DNA from: Caulobacteraceae bacterium | GTDB taxonomy: Bacteria > Pseudomonadota > Alphaproteobacteria > Caulobacterales > Caulobacteraceae | NCBI GenBank assembly: GCA_947479185.1 | Contig: CANJYY010000132.1 | Coordinates: forward strand, 1-7,044 | DNA length: 7,044 nt | Direction of reading: 5' to 3' | Shown: in pieces, positions 1 through 6,074 of the stretch | Layout of the letters: every line of letters begins with the position of its first letter | Numbering within the stretch: the stretch's first letter is position 1 | The notes under the pieces: generated by a model | Database searches by the model: none | What the model was told of the DNA's origin: nothing | Seen by the model: only the letters and a program-made list of their open reading frames with translations | Made by a program: the position numbers and the translations under genes

Positions 1-671
1 ACCGCCTGGCCGCCGACCGTCTGCGGCTTCATGCGGAAGTAGGGGGCCAGTTTGAGGGCCGCCTTGCCGAAGGCGAAGTCGGACGGGTCTTCGGAGACCA
101 CCTGACAGCCGCCGACCGTGCCGTTGGCGGCGACGATGCAGGCCAGCGTCGCCTTTCCCGCCACGCCCAGGCGCTGGGCCCGGTCGGGGAAGACGCGGGC
201 CATCTGGTCGGCGCTGGGTTTGCGGATCCAGTCCGGGCGCACGATCATCGGCGTTTCAGGAACGACGACGCCGGTCAGGTCGCTGGTGACCGGCCCGGGA
301 TCCAGGGTGGAGATCGGGCCCACCACGGTCTCGTTGCCGGATGAAGGATTGGCCGCGATCGTCTCGACCGTGGCCGGAACATCGGCGACCGGGTCGTGGA
401 TGTTGATCGCCGTCTGCGGGCGGGTCTCGACCGGCTTGACCGCGTTCGCGACCGGCTTGGGCGGATCATGCGGCAGGGAGATGATCGGCGCGGCGCGGAT
501 CGGCTCCGGCTCGTAGATGGGCTGGATCACATCAAAGGCCGCCAGGGCGAGGTAGGCGCCGATGGCGGCGTGCACCGCGACCGACAAGCCGATGGCGACG
601 GTGGTCCCGGTGGACAGTCGCCGACGGCGCTCCGTCCCGGGATGAATGGGGAGCAACTGTTGAGCGACCAT
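1..671 (-). CDS. TonB-family energy transducer, C-terminus cut off by the window edge
   Basis: This protein would couple the inner-membrane proton motive force (through ExbB/ExbD) to outer-membrane TonB-dependent receptors. My own translation gives 223 full codons with no stop before the left edge. After a short basic N-terminus (RRRR at 15-18) comes one membrane anchor at about 24-46. It carries the S-x3-H pair (S30, H34) that matches the functional Ser/His of the E. coli TonB anchor. A Pro/Glu-rich periplasmic spacer follows at about 51-145, then a TonB C-terminal domain from about 150 (FPDRAQRLGVAGKATL, then GFGKAAL-like FAFGKAAL and YFRMKP). Two cysteines, C178 and C189, lie in that domain. 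The ATG at 671-669 is preceded by AGGGAGGG (677-684) at 5 nt. A sequence resembling a Caulobacter -10 (GCTAGGTC, minus strand 708-701) lies upstream, but I see no well-spaced -35. The gene is divergent from the transglycosylase. Which TonB paralogue it is cannot be told. Confidence 0.9.
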   Translation of the reverse strand, partial: MVAQQLLPIHPGTERRRRLSTGTTVAIGLSVAVHAAIGAYLALAAFDVIQPIYEPEPIRAAPIISLPHDPPKPVANAVKPVETRPQTAINIHDPVADVPATVETIAANPSSGNETVVGPISTLDPGPVTSDLTGVVVPETPMIVRPDWIRKPSADQMARVFPDRAQRLGVAGKATLACIVAANGTVGGCQVVSEDPSDFAFGKAALKLAPYFRMKPQTVGGQA

Positions 672-762
672 GGCGACCCTCCCTGGGTCTTGTTGTGGTT
701 GACCTAGCGTCACCCTGATCGTCTGAACCGGCAATGAATTTCGCCTCCGGCCCTGCAAAATC

Positions 763-776
763 AACGAACGTTCGTT
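763..776. promoter_or_regulatory. Perfect 14-bp palindrome, candidate repressor operator
   Basis: AACGAACGTTCGTT is exactly self-complementary and sits in the spacer between the divergent tonB-type and transglycosylase genes, about 92 bp from the tonB start and 80 bp from the transglycosylase start. Short perfect palindromes with this ACGAACG/CGTTCGT look are typical of TetR-family dimer sites. It is not the alphaproteobacterial LexA box, which is GTTC/GAAC as direct repeats with a 7-nt spacer. No regulator gene lies in the window, so the binding protein is unknown. Confidence 0.45.
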
Positions 777-810
777 TATCCGGGCCAGCCGCCGCCGACC
801 GACCGGTAAC

Positions 811-835
811 CATGGTTAACCGCCGATTAACCATG
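811..835. promoter_or_regulatory. Symmetric CtrA-type box (TTAA-N7-TTAACC) with extended CCATG arms
   Basis: The core TTAACCGCCGATTAACC (816-832) fits the Caulobacter CtrA consensus TTAA-N7-TTAAC exactly. The flanks complete two perfect TTAACCATG arms, one on each strand (minus 819-811, plus 827-835), separated by 7 nt, so the site reads the same from both sides. A third, one-mismatch arm (GTAACCATG, 806-814) abuts it and forms the 12-bp palindrome TAACCATGGTTA (807-818). The box ends 20-23 bp before the transglycosylase ATG. If CtrA overlaps a -35 there, the transcript would begin close to the start codon. The tonB-type gene begins 140 bp away on the other side. CtrA binding is inferred from the motif. 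Confidence 0.75.
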
Positions 836-855
836 AAGGTTCAGGACTGCTCGCC

Positions 856-1680
856 ATGGCGGTCCAGGGAATCAGGGGAGTCGTAGAAGCGGCCATCCAG
901 CGCGCGTCGCAGGCGACGGGCGTCGATTTCTCGTTCCTGATGCGCACGGCCAATCGCGAGAGCGGCTACAATCCCGCCGCCAAGGCCGCGACGTCGTCGG
1001 CCGCCGGCCTGTTCCAGTTCACCGAACAGACCTGGCTGGCGACCCTCAAGGCGCACGGCTCAAAATACGGCTACGCCCGCTATGCCGACCTCATCACCCG
1101 GGGCAATGACGGCCGCTATCGGGTCGCCGGCGACGATGCGCGCAAGGCGGTGATGAACCTGCGCTTCGACCCGCACGCCGCGTCTCTGATGGTCGGGGAG
1201 ATGACCACCGACAACGCCGCCTATCTGGCCGGCCGCATCGGGCGTCAGCCTTCGGCGGGCGAGCTCTACGCCGCCCACTTCCTCGGCCCCCAGGGCTCGG
1301 CCCGGCTGATCACCGCGACCCGCACCACGCCGGGCGCCAGCGCCGCCTCGCTGTTTCCGGATGCGGCGGCGGCCAACCGCTCGATCTTCTATCGCGACGG
1401 TCGGCCCCTGACGGTCGCCGACGTCTACAACAACCTGACCCGGACGGCCGGCGACACCGGCGCCGCGCCGGCTGTCCAGCCCGATCAGGGCTTCCTGCAG
1501 TACGCCGGCGCCCGCCGGTCCGACCAGGCCTCGCGCGAGCAGGAGGCGCTGGTCGAGTTCATCCTGCGCGGCTCACAGGGCGTCGACCGTCCCGGCGGCG
1601 GATCCGGGCGCACGCTCGGCTCGTCCCTGCTGACGGCCGAGATGCTCCGCGTGCTGTCCGATGCGGGCAAGGACCGCTAG
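856..1680 (+). CDS. Soluble lytic transglycosylase (SLT domain), no signal peptide
   Basis: This 274-aa protein should cleave the MurNAc-GlcNAc bond of peptidoglycan with release of 1,6-anhydro ends. The SLT fold shows in order: catalytic Glu35 in TANRESGYNP, the AAGLFQFT strand-helix motif at about 49-56 with TW at 59-60, ELYAAHFLGPQGSARLI at about 136-152, and a conserved Tyr-containing stretch VADVYNNL near 187-194. The region after about 200 is low-complexity and then predicted helical, with no recognised domain. AGGA (843-846) lies 9 nt before the ATG. The frame has a stop at 817-819 and no upstream ATG, GTG or TTG, so no Sec signal can be recovered. Some flagellar or pilus-associated transglycosylases act at the cell pole. 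The Caulobacter pilus/flagellum transglycosylase PleA is a possible relative, but I cannot confirm orthology. The gene follows a CtrA box and converges on the CoA-transferase gene. Confidence 0.88.
   Translation: MAVQGIRGVVEAAIQRASQATGVDFSFLMRTANRESGYNPAAKAATSSAAGLFQFTEQTWLATLKAHGSKYGYARYADLITRGNDGRYRVAGDDARKAVMNLRFDPHAASLMVGEMTTDNAAYLAGRIGRQPSAGELYAAHFLGPQGSARLITATRTTPGASAASLFPDAAAANRSIFYRDGRPLTVADVYNNLTRTAGDTGAAPAVQPDQGFLQYAGARRSDQASREQEALVEFILRGSQGVDRPGGGSGRTLGSSLLTAEMLRVLSDAGKDR
869..882. promoter_or_regulatory. Tandem GANTC (CcrM-type) sites just inside the transglycosylase gene
   Basis: GAATC (869-873) and GAGTC (878-882) have starts 9 bp apart and lie 14-27 nt into the coding sequence. 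In Caulobacterales, CcrM methylates GANTC and GcrA reads methylation near promoters. Scanning by eye, I find no other GANTC from 1 to 868 or from 883 to 2849, so the pair is isolated. They may be ordinary coding sequence, and regulatory meaning is inferred from their position beside the CtrA box. Confidence 0.35.
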
Positions 1681-2870
1681 GCGACCGCCTTGCTGTCGCG
1701 CAGCGCCGCGATCTCGTCCGCCGAATAGCCCAGCTCCACCAGAACCTCATCGGTATGCTGTCCCAGCGAGGGCGGCCCCGACTTCGGCGTGTCGTCATAG
1801 CCGGAGAACCGGGCGGGCGAGGCGGGCGAGCGGAAGCTGCCGCCCTTGCCATCCGGCGTGTCGACGAAGCAGCCCGCGGCTTCAGCCTGCGGATCGCGCG
1901 TCAGCTCGCCGGGGGTCTGATAGGGCGCCCAGGTGATGTCGTATTCGTCCAGCCGGGCGGCCATGTCCTCGTAGCTGAAGGCGGCGAAGGCGGCGTCGAG
2001 CATCTCGACCAGCGCCGGACCGTTCTCGCGCCGCGCGCGGCTCGAGGCGAACAGCGGGTTCTCGACCAGGTCAGGGCGGCCGACCGCCGCGGCGATCTGC
2101 GGCCAGTCCTTGCCGCCTGTCCGCACCAGCAGGCAGATCCAGCGGCCGTCGGCTGTCTTGAAGAAGTTGGCCAGCGGCTGCACGGCCTGGGGCCGCGGGC
2201 GGGTCGAGGCCAGCTTCCCGAAGCGCAGCTGGATGGCCATGTCCGAGCCGATCGAATAGACGCCCGTGCGCAGCAGCGAGGTCTCGACCAGCCGGCCCTT
2301 GCCCGTCGAATGCCGCTCGTGCACCGCCGCCAGGATCGCCGCCACCGTGCTCAGCGAGGTGATGTGGTCGCCCATGGCCGTGCGGATGGGGAAGGGTTCG
2401 ACACCCTTGGGCGCGGTGATCGCCCCGACGCCGGCGCGTGACCAGAAGGCCGCCACGTCCATGCCCGCCCGGTCGGCGTCCTCGCCTTGCAGGCCATAAC
2501 CCGTCAGGCTGCAGTAGATCAGCGCCGGATGGTCGGCGTGCAGGGTATCGAAGTCGAGCCCGGCCCGCTTGAGGGAGCCCGGGCGCACGTTGGTCAGGAA
2601 GATGTCGGCCGTCGCGACCAGCCGGATCGCCGCCTCGCGGCCCTCGGGGCTCGATATGTCCAGCACCACGCCGCGCTTGCCGCGGTTGTCGAGCTCGAAC
2701 ACCGGATTGCCGTGCTCGGGGCCGGACAGGCCGTCAAAGAAGTTGCGCATCGGATCGCCGGCCGGGGCCTCGATCTTGATGACCTCCGCGCCCCAGTCGG
2801 CGAGGATGCCGGCGGCCCCGGGGGCGGCGATGTAGCTCGCCAGCTCGACGACTCTCAGGCCCTTCAGCAA
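1677..2870 (-). CDS. Class III CoA-transferase (CaiB/BaiF family)
   Basis: This 397-aa cytosolic enzyme moves CoA between a CoA thioester and a free carboxylic acid, or acts on 2-methylacyl-CoA if it belongs to the racemase branch. Length and layout fit the family. The N-terminal LKGLRVVELASYIAAPGAAG leads to ADWGAEVIKIEAP and DP at 39-40. NRGKRGVVLD is at 62-71 and ADIFLTNVRPG at 88-98. The presumed catalytic Asp168 is in AMGDHITS, aligned with Asp169 of formyl-CoA transferase, and is followed by TGKGRLVETSLL at 189-200. The C-terminal part closes the interlocked dimer and ends LGYSADEIAAL. Translation starts at TTG (2870-2868), and a strong GGGAGGA 7 nt upstream supports this. The only nearby ATG (2878) is out of frame and hits a stop after four codons. 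Substrate cannot be assigned. It lies 67 nt downstream of the kinase gene and its stop overlaps that of the transglycosylase. Confidence 0.92.
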   Translation of the reverse strand: MLKGLRVVELASYIAAPGAAGILADWGAEVIKIEAPAGDPMRNFFDGLSGPEHGNPVFELDNRGKRGVVLDISSPEGREAAIRLVATADIFLTNVRPGSLKRAGLDFDTLHADHPALIYCSLTGYGLQGEDADRAGMDVAAFWSRAGVGAITAPKGVEPFPIRTAMGDHITSLSTVAAILAAVHERHSTGKGRLVETSLLRTGVYSIGSDMAIQLRFGKLASTRPRPQAVQPLANFFKTADGRWICLLVRTGGKDWPQIAAAVGRPDLVENPLFASSRARRENGPALVEMLDAAFAAFSYEDMAARLDEYDITWAPYQTPGELTRDPQAEAAGCFVDTPDGKGGSFRSPASPARFSGYDDTPKSGPPSLGQHTDEVLVELGYSADEIAALRDSKAVA

Positions 2871-2877
2871 CCGCTCA

Positions 2878-2884
2878 TCCTCCC
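2878..2884 (-). promoter_or_regulatory. Shine-Dalgarno GGGAGGA that fixes a TTG start
   Basis: The minus strand reads GGGAGGA, then 7 nt, then TTG. The in-frame stretch upstream contains no ATG, GTG or TTG before a TGA at 2909-2907, so this site supports TTG as the initiator of the CoA-transferase. An ATG overlapping the end of the Shine-Dalgarno is in another frame and closes after ATG AGC GGT TGC TGA. Confidence 0.7.
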
Positions 2885-2937
2885 GCTCGGTCTTGTTTCG
2901 CGGGCATCATGAAGGGCGAGGCGGGGCCGTGGAAGAC

Positions 2938-4749
2938 TCACGCCACGGAACGCACCGGACGAATCTCGGGCTGGCGCACCTTCGCGGCCGCGTCGGCGAC
3001 GGCGCGGGCGACCCCGGCGACGGTGACCGGCTTGCGCAGGACGGTGTCGCAGCCGGCGTCGAGGCACTCGCGGGCCTCGTCGGCGTCGCCGCCGATGACG
3101 GCGATGATCGGAACCTGGGCGATGGCCGTCGGCAGGGCGCGGATGGCGGCGGCGGTGGTCGGCCCGTCCATCTGCGGCATGCGGCCGTCGAGCATCAGCA
3201 GATCGAAGTCGGCCAGCTGCGCCAGCTCCAGCGCCCGGCGACCGTTGTTGGCGCCGACCACCTGGTGGCCCAGTTGCTCGAGGATGGCCCGCAGCATGGC
3301 CGCGTTCAGGGCGTCATCCTCGGCCACCAGCACCCGCAGCGGGCGGCCGGCGTAGGCAGGGGCGGCCGGGGCGGTGAAGGCCTCGCCGTCCTCGCCGCGC
3401 GCGATAGCGGCCTCGTTCCACGGCAGTTCCAGCGTAAAGCAGCTTCCGACGCCCAGCGCGCTCTGACCGGTCAGGGCGCCGCCCATCAGCCCGGCCAGCT
3501 GCCGCGCCAGCGACAGGCCGAGGCCCGCGCCCGGGATGCCGGCGCCGGTCCGCTCGACGCGACGGAACGGCTCATAGGCCTGCTCCAGCTCCTCGGCCGA
3601 CAGGCCCGGACCGGTGTCGGCGATGGCGATGGCGATGAGATCGCCGCGGCGCTCGATACGCGCTTCGATGCGGCCCCGGACAGTGTATTTCACGGCATTG
3701 CCGATCAGGTTGGCCAGCACCTGGCGGGTGCGGGTCAGGTCGCCGACCACGGCGCCCATCCGGGCCTGATCCAGGTCGGGCTCGACATGCAGCGCCAGCT
3801 CGACCCCCTTGGCGGCGGCGTGCGGACGGTTCAGCAGCACCAGATCGCGGGTCAGGCGGACAGGATCGAACGGCGCGCGCTCCAGCGTCAGGCGGCCGGC
3901 TTCGGCCGTTTCGGAGTCGAGCGTGGCGTTCAGCACGGCGACCAGGTCCTGGGCTGCGTCGAGGGCGGCGGCCAGCTGTTCGCGTGAGGGCGCGGCGCGA
4001 CCGCCCTGGCCGACGGCGGCGGCCAGCACATGGGTCACGCCGGTCAGGCCGTTGCGGATCTCGTGGCTGAGGGTCGAGACAATGTCGGACTTGGACCTGG
4101 CCAGTCGCTCGGCCTTCTCCAGCGAGGTGGCCCGCTCGCTGATCAGGGCCTCGCGCTCGGCGGCCATGGCGAACTGGCCGCGCAGCAGGCGGTTGAGGAT
4201 CAGGCACAGGGCCATGGTCAGGGCCAGGGCGCCCCAGGCCAGAACGCCTTCCGGCCGGCTGTCCACGTGGCGGAACAGGCCGATCAGCGGCGCGGCCGCC
4301 GCCGCCGGGCCGATGATCAGCAGGCTCGCCAGCGACGGGGCGGTGAAGAAGAAACAGGCCACGGCCCCGGCGACCGAGACCATCAGCAGGGCCTCGCGGG
4401 CCGGACCCGCGCCCTCCGCGAAGGCGGCGATCTGGGCGCAGGCCCCCGACCACAGCAGCCCGCCCAGGATATGCACCCGCGCGCGGCGGGCGACATCGTG
4501 GCTCTCGTCGCTGCGCAGCCAGTTCACCACGGCGTAGAAGACGCCCCAGTTGATGGCGAAGACGGCGAAGCTGGCGGCCATCCAGACGCTGTTGGGTGCG
4601 AAACTGCCGGCCCAGACGTAGATCGGCAGGCTGACCCCGAACAGCGCCAGCGCATAGGGCAGCAGGCCCCGCTGCGCCTCCAGCGACTGAAGGGTGACGG
4701 CGTCTCCGCCCCGGCCGGCGCGGTCTGTCACTTCAGGCGTTGCGGCCAC
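2938..4749 (-). CDS. Six-TM hybrid sensor histidine kinase with C-terminal receiver domain
   Basis: This 603-aa inner-membrane kinase should autophosphorylate on His and pass phosphate to its own receiver. Six hydrophobic segments fall at about 29-49, 54-77, 93-111, 119-137, 139-158 and 168-187, with short loops and no large periplasmic sensor. A helical linker (about 190-220) leads to HisKA with H229 in STLSHEIRNGLTGV. The HATPase_c domain has N347/N351 in LANLIGNAVKYT, DTGPG at 378-382, YEPFRR at 392-397 and GAGLGLSLARQLAG at 407-420. The receiver (about 471-590) has acidic D478/D479, phosphoacceptor D521 in LMLDGRMPQMDG and K573 in RKP. The usual switch Thr/Ser and Tyr/Phe are I552 and V570. 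The start is GTG at 4749, with GGGGGA 6 nt upstream. The open frame continues to 5208, but there it is antisense to the DUF2336 gene. The gene is divergent from DUF2336 and upstream of the CoA-transferase. Signal and output are unknown. Confidence 0.92.
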   Translation of the reverse strand: MAATPEVTDRAGRGGDAVTLQSLEAQRGLLPYALALFGVSLPIYVWAGSFAPNSVWMAASFAVFAINWGVFYAVVNWLRSDESHDVARRARVHILGGLLWSGACAQIAAFAEGAGPAREALLMVSVAGAVACFFFTAPSLASLLIIGPAAAAAPLIGLFRHVDSRPEGVLAWGALALTMALCLILNRLLRGQFAMAAEREALISERATSLEKAERLARSKSDIVSTLSHEIRNGLTGVTHVLAAAVGQGGRAAPSREQLAAALDAAQDLVAVLNATLDSETAEAGRLTLERAPFDPVRLTRDLVLLNRPHAAAKGVELALHVEPDLDQARMGAVVGDLTRTRQVLANLIGNAVKYTVRGRIEARIERRGDLIAIAIADTGPGLSAEELEQAYEPFRRVERTGAGIPGAGLGLSLARQLAGLMGGALTGQSALGVGSCFTLELPWNEAAIARGEDGEAFTAPAAPAYAGRPLRVLVAEDDALNAAMLRAILEQLGHQVVGANNGRRALELAQLADFDLLMLDGRMPQMDGPTTAAAIRALPTAIAQVPIIAVIGGDADEARECLDAGCDTVLRKPVTVAGVARAVADAAAKVRQPEIRPVRSVA

Positions 4750-4755
4750 CGGATA

Positions 4756-4761
4756 TCCCCC
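4756..4761 (-). promoter_or_regulatory. Shine-Dalgarno-like GGGGGA supporting a GTG start of the kinase
   Basis: The minus strand reads GGGGGA, TATCCG, GTG. This is the best start in a frame that stays open for another 459 nt upstream. The first hydrophobic segment then begins 29 residues in, which suits a cytoplasmic N-terminus. The ATG that overlaps this site (4763) is out of frame. A later in-frame GTG seven codons on is possible but has a poorer upstream sequence. Confidence 0.55.
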
Positions 4762-4815
4762 ATTCAGGCGCGCGTAGCATAGGGCGGGGGACCTTTGCGC
4801 CCGGTGAAGGGAGAC

Positions 4816-4862
4816 AGTTAATCTGCGGTCAGTCTTCGTTAAGTTTAACAACTCATGATCAA
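4816..4862. promoter_or_regulatory. AT-rich divergent promoter patch with TTAAC half-sites
   Basis: The 145-bp spacer between the kinase and DUF2336 genes holds one clearly AT-rich stretch. It contains an inverted pair GTTAA-GT-TTAAC (4838-4849) and another GTTAA (4817-4821). TTAAC is the CtrA half-site, but no pair here has the 7-nt spacing of a full box, so CtrA control is only a possibility. I see no clear -35/-10 pair for either gene. The patch lies 67-113 bp from the kinase GTG and 33-79 bp from the DUF2336 ATG. Confidence 0.3.
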
Positions 4863-4894
4863 CACAGCGTCGATGACGCCGGGTGGGATTCGAG

Positions 4895-6034
4895 ATGGGC
4901 ACGACACGCGCAGCACTGACGGATGTGGATCTCCGCACCCTCCTCAAGGGCGCGACGGCGGACGAGCGCGCCGTGGCCGCGCACAAGCTGTGCCGCACGA
5001 TCGATCGCGGACCCCTGACCGAGGAAGAGCGCGAGGCCGCCGCCGACATCCTGCGGGTGATGGCCGCCGACGCCGCCGAGCTGGTGCGCCGCGCCCTGGC
5101 CGTGACCCTGAAATCCTCCAGCGTCATCCCGCATGACGTGGCCCTCAAGCTGGCCCGGGACGTCGAGTCGATCTCCCTGCCGATGCTCAATTTCTCGCCG
5201 GTGTTCACCGACGACGACCTGGCCGAGATCGTCCGGCTCGGCGGCCCGGTGCGTCAGCTGGCCATCGCCAAGCGTCCGGCGCTGTCGGAAAAGGTCACCG
5301 GGGCCATCGTCGAATACGGCGGGGAGGCGGCCGTCGAGACCGCCGTCGCCAACGACAACGCCGCCTTCTCCGAGCGCGTTCTGCAGAAGGCCCTCGACCG
5401 GTTCGAGAAGTCCGAACAGGTGCTGGCCGCCGTCGCCTATCGCAACGCCCTGCCGCTGGCCGTTACCGAACGCCTGATCAGCATGGTCGGCGACCAGGTC
5501 CGCGACCACCTCCTGAACCATCACGGCGTCTCCGCCGAGATGGCCCTGACCATCGCCACCGGGGCGACCGAGCGGGCGACGGTCGATCTCGTTGATCAGG
5601 CCGGCCGCGCCGCCGATCCCAAGGCCTTCGCCGCGCACCTGAACAAGGTCCAGCGACTCACCGCCTCGATGCTGCTGCGGTCGCTGGCCCACGGGCACAT
5701 GACCTTCTTCGAGTGCGCCGTCGCCGAACTGGCGGGCGTGCCGCATCACCGCACCTGGCTGATGATTCACGACGCGGGCCCCCTCGGCCTGCGCGCCATC
5801 TACGACCGGGCCGGCCTGCCGGCGCGACTGTTCGCCGCGTTCCGGGCGGGCGTCGACACCTTCCACGCGATGGAATTCGACGGCGGCCTGCGCGACCGCG
5901 AACGCTTTCAGGAGCGCATGTTGCAGCGGTTTCTGACCCAGCCGCAGGGCGCCGCCCGCGACGACGTCGACTATCTGATCGACAAGATGGACCGCATCTC
6001 TCGCGAAGCCCGCCGGACCGTTGACGTTGCGTGA
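4895..6034 (+). CDS. DUF2336-family protein, function unknown
   Basis: This 379-aa protein is predicted soluble: no signal peptide and no membrane segment. It is almost entirely helical, with recurring short helix pairs that suggest a HEAT-like or similar solenoid. Hallmarks of DUF2336 are the N-terminal LTEEEREAAADILRVMAADA block (about 41-60) and the ALKLARD...ISLPMLNFSPVFTDDDLAEIVR region (about 82-114). A later YRNALPLAVTERLISMVGD segment (about 182-200) repeats the pattern. The family is known mainly from Alphaproteobacteria and, to my knowledge, has no established biochemical role. The ATG at 4895 is chosen because GGGTGGGA lies 6 nt upstream. An in-frame GTG at 4883 would add four residues but sits inside that site. 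A GANTC site (4887-4891) overlaps the leader. The gene is divergent from the hybrid kinase and 40 nt upstream of the Nudix gene. Any role with the kinase is inference. Confidence 0.88.
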   Translation: MGTTRAALTDVDLRTLLKGATADERAVAAHKLCRTIDRGPLTEEEREAAADILRVMAADAAELVRRALAVTLKSSSVIPHDVALKLARDVESISLPMLNFSPVFTDDDLAEIVRLGGPVRQLAIAKRPALSEKVTGAIVEYGGEAAVETAVANDNAAFSERVLQKALDRFEKSEQVLAAVAYRNALPLAVTERLISMVGDQVRDHLLNHHGVSAEMALTIATGATERATVDLVDQAGRAADPKAFAAHLNKVQRLTASMLLRSLAHGHMTFFECAVAELAGVPHHRTWLMIHDAGPLGLRAIYDRAGLPARLFAAFRAGVDTFHAMEFDGGLRDRERFQERMLQRFLTQPQGAARDDVDYLIDKMDRISREARRTVDVA

Positions 6035-6074
6035 GGCTTGCCGAACGGGTGTTTGAGGCGCGATCCTTGGCCTC

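Noticed and set aside
701..734. Complete housekeeping promoter for the TonB-type gene (TTGCCGG at 728-734 and GCTAGGTC at 701-708, minus strand)
   Set aside because: Both half-elements resemble the Caulobacter consensus, but the spacing is 19 nt instead of about 10-14, so only the -10-like element is mentioned.
763..776. LexA/SOS box
   Set aside because: The alphaproteobacterial box is a direct repeat GTTC-N7-GTTC. This site is an uninterrupted palindrome.
2875..2910. Eleven-codon upstream reading frame (ATG ATG CCC ...) ending inside the CoA-transferase ribosome site
   Set aside because: No Shine-Dalgarno precedes it, and short chance frames are common at this GC. I keep it only as a possible leader peptide.
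2893..3987. 364-codon plus-strand frame opposite the kinase
   Set aside because: Gln/Gly/Arg-rich composition with no motif, lying exactly opposite the HisKA, ATPase and receiver coding sequence. It is a high-GC shadow.
4817..4849. Full CtrA box in the kinase/DUF2336 spacer
   Set aside because: TTAA motifs are present, but the gaps are 2 nt and 17 nt rather than 7, so only half-sites can be claimed.
4750..5208. N-terminal extension of the kinase frame to 5208, giving 756 residues
   Set aside because: The extra residues are Arg/Ser-rich, lack domain features and are antisense to the well-supported DUF2336 coding sequence. GTG 4749 with an upstream GGGGGA is the better start.
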